From Euryarchaeota archaeon SCGC AAA252-I15 (lineage in GTDB: Archaea > Altiarchaeota > Altiarchaeia > IMC4 > SCGC-AAA252-I15): DNA of 35,792 nucleotides. The stretch lies in the NCBI GenBank assembly GCA_000402775.1, contig AQSC01000050.1, forward strand, positions 1 to 35,792, given 5' to 3'. The position numbers and the translations under genes are program-made. The stretch's first letter is position 1, and each line of letters opens with the position of its first letter. Of this stretch, positions 31,476-35,792 are shown piece after piece. The notes beneath the pieces are model-generated. The model was given only the letters and a program-made list of their open reading frames with translations. It had not been told where the DNA came from and did not search any database.

Positions 31476-32996
31476 ATGAAAAAATACTTATGTTTACATC
31501 CACTTTTATTCGCAATTTATCCATTACTATTTCTCTGGGGCCATAACAAGGATTTTATCGGTTTCTCCCAGGTTTGGAAACCATTGATGATAATCATCTT
31601 TTTCACGCTACTCTTTTTTCTTATCGTACGTTTATTATTGAGAAATACACTCAAGGCAGGGATAACAACATCCCTTCTGATATTTGTCTTCTCAGCATAT
31701 ATGCAGATTTATAAATTTTTCCGACTTCCAATATTCGAAGAGATATTATTGATAAGACACCGTATGCTTATTCCGCCATTAGCAGCAACACTCATATACG
31801 CTCTGTGGAAGATTATTTCGACTAAAACAGATCTTAAAAACCTGAATATTTTCTTCAATATTGTAGGAGTCGTACTTATTGTCACACCAATAATTCAAAT
31901 CGTAGGGTACAATTTAACAACTCTCCCAGGGATTTATGGAGTTCCTGACCGCGAATCCCTAAATTTCACATGTAAAAATAAAACTGGACTTCCAGACATA
32001 TATTATATAATACTTGATGAATACGCGAGAGCAGACACACTCGAATATCACTACAATTTTGATAATAATGACTTCCTAAACGGTCTTGAGGAACGGGGTT
32101 TTTTCATAATTAATGAAAGCCGTAGCAATTACGGGCAGACTCACCTTTCTCTCGCATCCTCATTAAATATGAGATACCTTAATGGGGTGAAGAACATTTA
32201 TGGTGAATCAGATGATAGGGGGCCCTTGAGGGATTTGATCAACAATAATTTAGTTCATGAATTACTGGAAAGGCAGGGGTATGAGATCATTTCATTCACC
32301 TCACAGATTTCGGGTATTGAGTTGACTAATGTGGATTGGTATATTGAATCAGCCTTGAAAATGAACCAATTTAATTTTCTTCTTTTAGATTCAACACCGA
32401 TTCCAACTGCTTCACGGTTTTTCGCAAGGTTCATACCTGTAAAACCGATTGACCACACCGAAACTGTTAGAGACATGTTGAATTACTTATTCGACAACAT
32501 GGCATCTCTGAGAAAGATTGAGAATCCAATTTTTGTTTTTATCCATATGGAAGTGCCTCATCCCCCATATATTTTCGGGCGAGACGGTGAACATGTTATT
32601 TTGGGGGTTAAGCCTGAGAAAGAGCTTTACATTGATCAATTAATTTATGTTAACAAAAAAACCCTTACTGCAATTGATGACATACTCTCTTACAGTGATC
32701 GACCTGTGATAATAATAATTCAGGCAGATCATGGCCCGGGAAGCGAGGAACTTGACGAACAAGGAAACAACGAGTCTTTCCTGAATGTAAGGTATAACAT
32801 ACTAAATGCAATATACCTCCCAGACATGGATGGTGAACAAGAAATTTTCTCAAGAAACCAGACTCCCGTAAACACATTCAGGATAATATTCGATAGATAT
32901 TTTGGAACAAATTTTGAGATACTAGATGATAAAAGCTACTACTCACCATGGCCGCACCCATACCAGTTAAAACCAATAAATTTTGAGGAATCATAA
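31476..32996 (+). CDS. Membrane-bound sulfatase-like (alkaline phosphatase superfamily) hydrolase/transferase
   Basis: 506 aa. About five membrane helices (residues 5-150) precede an external catalytic domain. Motifs: PDIYYIILDEYARADTL near residue 176 (first metal-binding Asp), YGQTHLSLASSLNMRYL (T or S as the nucleophile, as in phosphoethanolamine transferases), FIHMEVPHPPYIF with the His-Pro motif near 352, and IIIQADHGPGSEE near 414 (A-D-H-G metal ligands). The class transfers or removes phospho-, phosphoglycerol- or sulfo-groups on lipids and surface glycans. The formylglycine C-x-P-S-R motif of true sulfatases is absent. AAGGT about 9 nt upstream of the ATG. Monocistronic, followed by a hairpin with a T-run. 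Confidence 0.78.
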   Translation: MKKYLCLHPLLFAIYPLLFLWGHNKDFIGFSQVWKPLMIIIFFTLLFFLIVRLLLRNTLKAGITTSLLIFVFSAYMQIYKFFRLPIFEEILLIRHRMLIPPLAATLIYALWKIISTKTDLKNLNIFFNIVGVVLIVTPIIQIVGYNLTTLPGIYGVPDRESLNFTCKNKTGLPDIYYIILDEYARADTLEYHYNFDNNDFLNGLEERGFFIINESRSNYGQTHLSLASSLNMRYLNGVKNIYGESDDRGPLRDLINNNLVHELLERQGYEIISFTSQISGIELTNVDWYIESALKMNQFNFLLLDSTPIPTASRFFARFIPVKPIDHTETVRDMLNYLFDNMASLRKIENPIFVFIHMEVPHPPYIFGRDGEHVILGVKPEKELYIDQLIYVNKKTLTAIDDILSYSDRPVIIIIQADHGPGSEELDEQGNNESFLNVRYNILNAIYLPDMDGEQEIFSRNQTPVNTFRIIFDRYFGTNFEILDDKSYYSPWPHPYQLKPINFEES

Positions 32997-33030
32997 AGGA
33001 ATATTTTTCAAATTAACATAAAGAGTAATT

Positions 33031-33060
33031 AACATCGCCTCAAAGGATGTTGGTTTTTTA
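33031..33060 (+). terminator. Hairpin with T-run after the sulfatase-like gene
   Basis: AACATC (33031-33036) pairs with GATGTT (33046-33051) over a 9-nt loop that can pair further (CCT/AGG), followed directly by GGTTTTTTA. It lies 35 nt past the stop at 32996. The T-rich tract could alternatively be the TATA region of the YfhO-like fragment, whose ATG is about 24 nt downstream. Confidence 0.4.
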
Positions 33061-33081
33061 TTTCCGCTGTGATACTTATTT

Positions 33082-33460
33082 ATGGTGGGGCGTAAAATAT
33101 TTTTTGGTATTCTTGTATTGTCGACTCTCGTCTTTTTTTCCACTATTTTCTTAAATCCAGGTAAAATACTGTATTCAAATCACTCTACCCTGACGTTCAA
33201 GGAGGGGGCATACAACCTTTATCTCTATAGAATGTGGAGGGAGACTGGTGAACTGCCGTTATGGAACCCGACCTTCTACTCGGGACATCCGATGGACTTG
33301 ACGATTTCGCCCATCTACCCCCCCAAGCTATTGATGTATTTTTTTCCATCAGACCAATTCTTTGGATACTATTACGTATTCCACATCCTCCTTGTTGGAA
33401 TTTTCACCTTTTTGTATGCCCGAATAATCGGGTTGCGTGAATTATCCTCTCTTTTATCAG
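33082..33460 (+). pseudogene. Truncated YfhO-like GT-C membrane protein (N-terminal fragment)
   Basis: The frame runs from ATG 33082 to a stop at 33480, 132 aa. It has an N-terminal helix (IFFGILVLSTLVFFSTIFL), an external loop with a segment YRMWRETGELPLWNPTFYSG and H-P-M-D, then two further helices ending in YARIIGLRELSSLLSA. G-x-L-P-L-W-N-P-x-x-x-x-G-x-P is the signature of YfhO-family and related GT-C proteins, which are normally several hundred residues longer. From about 33455 onward the sequence is better explained by the minus-strand flippase fragment, so the gene is cut off there and its last few residues are foreign. Loss of function is expected. Confidence 0.7.
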
Positions 33461-33794
33461 CTATTTCCGCTTCACCATAAAATGTCGCGACATATGGTGC
33501 GGTAAAATAGATTATTGTATACATCATAATCCCTATCACAGAAATGATTATGAATGCTGAATGCGCTGCATCCTCCACGTCGTCTTTTTTGTAGATAAGT
33601 GCGCTCTCAATTCCCATCTCCCTGAAGAGGCTGACAGTATTTATTATTAAGAGGGCTATTGCGAACAATCCGAAGTCTTCTGGCAAAAGAAGCCTTACTA
33701 AAACAATCTTGGTGAGAATATTAAGCCCTCTGGTTACAAAGCTTACTGCAAAAACAATGAATGTGTTCTCGATCGTCTTTTGCTTCAGATCCAT
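33456..33794 (-). pseudogene. Truncated Wzx-type polysaccharide flippase (N-terminal fragment)
   Basis: From ATG 33794 the first 113 residues match the start of oligosaccharide flippases (Polysacc_synt / MATE-like): MDLKQKTIENTFIVFAVSF, ILTKIVLVRLLLPEDFGLFA, LFREMGIESALIYKKD and YFTAPYVATFYGEAEIAD. After that the frame runs on into the other gene and gives a nonsense tail K-R-E-D-N-S-R until a stop at 33372. A full flippase is about 450-500 aa with twelve helices, so only about a quarter remains. Same strand as, and 19 nt downstream of, the methyltransferase at 33814, so it was probably the last gene of that operon before the rearrangement. Confidence 0.72.
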
Positions 33795-33813
33795 CTTAGT
33801 GGTAAATATTCTC

Positions 33814-34716
33814 CTAGGTTGTTGTTTTTTCTGCTATAATAAAGAAACCATTAAATCTAGTTTTTCCAACAAATTTCATGCCCATTAAACTCAGTATATA
33901 CAACAGGGGGTATATCAGATGGTAGATGTAAGCGTTTTCCCTCACAATCAAATCCAGTTCCCATGCTAGAGCTCCAAATACTCCTGGTGTTTTCCTAATC
34001 TTTTTTATTGTAAATCCTTGTTTTTCCATCATACTACCTAACTCTTCTGGTTGATAGCCTTCGCGTACATGACCTTCCGTTTTATGGTCTTTAAATCTGG
34101 AAAAAAACCTAAATTGATTGGTTCTTGGAGTCCGAATAAAAATGCAGCCATCAGGTTTTAGTGCTTTATACAAAACCTTAATCAGCTTTTCATCATCCTT
34201 AATGTGCTCAATCACATCAACACACACAATTAAATCAAATTTATTGTCATAGTTTAAGTTCAACAAATCTTTTTTTATGAACCCAATATTCTTCATATTC
34301 CTCCGCTGAGCTTCTATCTTATTCTTATTTACCTTCAAATATGAGATGTCCACACTGATAATGTTTACAGCAGGATTTAACTCTGAAAGAAAAAATGAAT
34401 ATTTCCCCCAACCACATCCAGCATCTAAAACATCATGAAACTCTATCCCTTTTATTTCGTCTTTAAAATGTAGAAAACGGACAAGTTCTCCTATGTGTGG
34501 TGGATTATTAAAGCTAGGAATTATTTTTCCAATAAGTCTAGCTATTTTTATTCTCCATAATGTTACTCTAAGAAAATAATGTAAACTCCCAAGCCGCCGC
34601 CCGAAGAAGTAAGTTATCTGATAAACTCTTTCTTTAAGACTTCTTTTTTTCGTTATATAGATTATGGTTTTCGGACTAATGAACTCATTAATAGAAACCT
34701 TCGATTGCTTTATCAT
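33814..34716 (-). CDS. SAM-dependent methyltransferase with hydrophobic C-terminus
   Basis: 300 aa. A basic N-terminal region of about 90 residues precedes motif I, FHDVLDAGCGWGKYSFFL (near residue 97). VDISYLKVNKNKI, FDLIVCVDVIEHI and PDGCIFIRTPRTNQF follow. The segment GHVREGYQPEELGSMMEKQG is the H-x-R-x-Y typical of glycan methyltransferases. A hydrophobic stretch near residues 262-280 (YHLIYPLLYILSLMGM) may anchor it to the membrane. ATG overlaps the TGA of the GT2 gene as ATGA. AT-rich like its neighbours. Confidence 0.8.
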   Translation of the reverse strand: MIKQSKVSINEFISPKTIIYITKKRSLKERVYQITYFFGRRLGSLHYFLRVTLWRIKIARLIGKIIPSFNNPPHIGELVRFLHFKDEIKGIEFHDVLDAGCGWGKYSFFLSELNPAVNIISVDISYLKVNKNKIEAQRRNMKNIGFIKKDLLNLNYDNKFDLIVCVDVIEHIKDDEKLIKVLYKALKPDGCIFIRTPRTNQFRFFSRFKDHKTEGHVREGYQPEELGSMMEKQGFTIKKIRKTPGVFGALAWELDLIVRENAYIYHLIYPLLYILSLMGMKFVGKTRFNGFFIIAEKTTT

Positions 34717-35712
34717 ATCTTGCCCCAGACTTTAGGATTTTTCAGAACATACCAGAGTGCGCCACACCTCCAGGCAGCCGAATGAATGAGGCCATAGACA
34801 TTGTAATCTGTCAACCCGTGTTTTATTATCGGTACGGTGGTGTGGTTTGCACCAATGAGCATGAATACGGATGAGATCGTAGATATGGTGGAGATTAGTT
34901 TAAACGCGGTCGCCAGTCCCGTGGTGATCACTATTCCTGCCGAAAAAAATAGTATCGAAGCTAGCAGGAAGATGGCAGACAGTTTAACCTCATGGAGAAC
35001 TCTCCCATAGATTACTAAATGTTTTTTATGTCTGGCATAAACCTTCACCCCCCAAAATCCGTGGCGGAATTTATCCCGAATAATCCTTCTTAGCGTGGCC
35101 TTGAAGTGATGTTGGACCTCACTTCCACTTACATAACGTATCTTATACCCTGCATCAATGAGGCGCAATCCGAAGTCAGTATCTCCTGAAAACCTGAATA
35201 ATTCATCGAAGCCACCAAGCTTTTCAAAGACATTTTTCCGTACCGCAAGATTCTTTGTATCACCCATTTGCGTGTACCCTCCTTTTGAATATCCCTCAAC
35301 AGTACTTTCCTCATATCTGTGTTCCATACTCGACCACCGTGTTTGCTCAACATCGGTAGAACCACCGTAGGCTGCAAATGCTCCCTCCAAGATCAATGGT
35401 TTGGTAAGGTTCTCAAGCCATTTTTTCCCTACAATACAATCGGCATCGAGAAATACAAGAATGCTCCCCACCGAGTTCTTTACACCAGTATTCCTAGCTA
35501 TGAAAGATCCCTTCCTCGTCTCGATGAAAAGCTTTATTTTTCCTCCATATGATTTAAGAATATCTACTGTATTGTCTGAAGAGTTGTTATCAACGACTAC
35601 TATTTCATATCCCCTAAATGACTGGTCTAACAGTGAGTCAATACATTTTTTTTATGGTTTTCCCTGCATTAAGTGCGGGTATAATAACTGAAACTTTATT
35701 TTTCTCATTCAT
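34713..35712 (-). CDS. GT2 glycosyltransferase with a frameshift in an A8 tract
   Basis: The downstream frame (34713-35471 and upstream to the tract) encodes YEIVVVDNNSSDNTVDILKS, FIETRKGSFIARNTGVKNS, ILVFLDADCIVGKKWLENL (D-A-D metal site) and GGFDELFRFSGDTDFGLRLI, an ordinary GT2 enzyme with two C-terminal helices. The expected start, ATG 35712, gives NKVSVIIPALNAGKTIKK in another frame, which stops just after the tract at 35646-35653. Deleting one A of the eight restores a frame of about 332 aa: ...KTIKK-C-I-D-S-L-L-D-Q-S-F. So the gene is interrupted by a single base, through sequencing error, true mutation or slippage-based switching. Coupled (ATGA) to the methyltransferase downstream. 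Confidence 0.8.
35646..35653 (-). repeat. A8 homopolymer (T8 on plus strand) at the frameshift
   Basis: Eight identical bases at codon 20-22 of the GT2 gene, exactly where the reading frame breaks. Tracts of this length near the 5' end of surface-glycan genes are known slippage sites for phase variation, and are also a common place for sequencing error. Confidence 0.8.
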
Positions 35713-35792
35713 TCTACTTGGAGAATAATAGTGGTTTTCACTCTTCAACTACATATTACTATCATCCTACTAATAATTCTCGAAATGACTGG
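35713..35792. other. Window edge, upstream region of the GT2 gene
   Basis: 80 nt of AT-rich sequence before the ATG at 35712. I see no gene and no clear SD. Confidence 0.4.

Noticed and set aside
33372..33455. Tail of the flippase frame (K-R-E-D-N-S-R onward)
   Set aside because: It is the reverse strand of the YfhO-like coding sequence read through after the junction, not real flippase sequence.
1..35792. CRISPR array, tRNA or rRNA genes, complete insertion sequences
   Set aside because: I saw no regularly spaced repeats, no cloverleaf with CCA-type acceptor stems, no rRNA-like sequence and no transposase frame.

Overview
The window looks archaeal. The evidence is an archaeal/eukaryal-type Trm1 tRNA methyltransferase, a DUF362-ferredoxin protein, TATA-like boxes 26-31 nt upstream of several starts (leaderless or short-leader transcripts), SD motifs of the GAGGT/GGTGA kind, and very short intergenic gaps with ATGA stop/start overlaps. 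The phylum cannot be fixed from sequence reading alone. Nearly everything outside a small housekeeping patch (about 14.2-16.8 kb) is envelope-glycan biosynthesis, so this is an accessory, fast-evolving surface-polysaccharide / glycoprotein-glycan locus.

Layout. 1-3537 (minus): 5' 1179 codons of a huge secreted surface protein with a seven-repeat beta-propeller, Ig-like segments and more than 40 N-glycosylation sequons. 3.6-5.8 kb: glycosyltransferase (GT) genes in AT-rich DNA, including a chimeric FkbM/exostosin relic. 5.8-9.8 kb: membrane-anchored DUF4330 protein divergent from a polyprenyl-phosphate sugar-1-P transferase plus O-antigen ligase/polymerase pair. These are the initiating and polymerising/transferring steps. 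9.7-14.2 kb: winged-helix protein, methyltransferase-GT2 fusion, a GC-rich hairpin and structured-RNA-like non-coding block, a DUF268 protein and a GT11 fucosyltransferase. 14.2-16.8 kb: Trm1, metallo-beta-lactamase-fold hydrolase, UbiX flavin prenyltransferase and a possible 50-aa Cys-rich protein. 16.9-20.65 kb (minus operon): three SAM methyltransferases and a GT-C (PMT-like) membrane GT. 20.7-24.6 kb (plus operon): GT4, a zinc-ribbon/ferredoxin/methyltransferase fusion and a second GT-C protein. 24.6-31.3 kb: methyltransferase, then GT2 + NodB deacetylase + B12-type radical SAM (plus) converging on DUF362-ferredoxin + B12-type radical SAM + methyltransferase (minus). 31.5-35.8 kb, AT-rich: sulfatase-like membrane hydrolase, two truncated convergent genes (YfhO-like and Wzx flippase-like), a methyltransferase and a GT2 gene with a homopolymer frameshift.

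Inferred logic: the sugar-1-P transferase loads a polyprenyl carrier; soluble GTs (GT2, GT4, GT11, GT77-like) extend the glycan; lipid-linked sugars feed the GT-C enzymes outside the membrane; the ligase/polymerase finishes it. The unusual number of methyltransferases (about ten including fusions and a relic), two radical SAM enzymes, a deacetylase and a sulfatase-like enzyme would decorate it. The neighbouring sequon-rich surface protein is a plausible acceptor. Most unusual items: the ferredoxin-methyltransferase fusion, the paired radical SAM modules, the non-coding hairpin block at 12.1-12.3 kb, and three recombination/frameshift scars.
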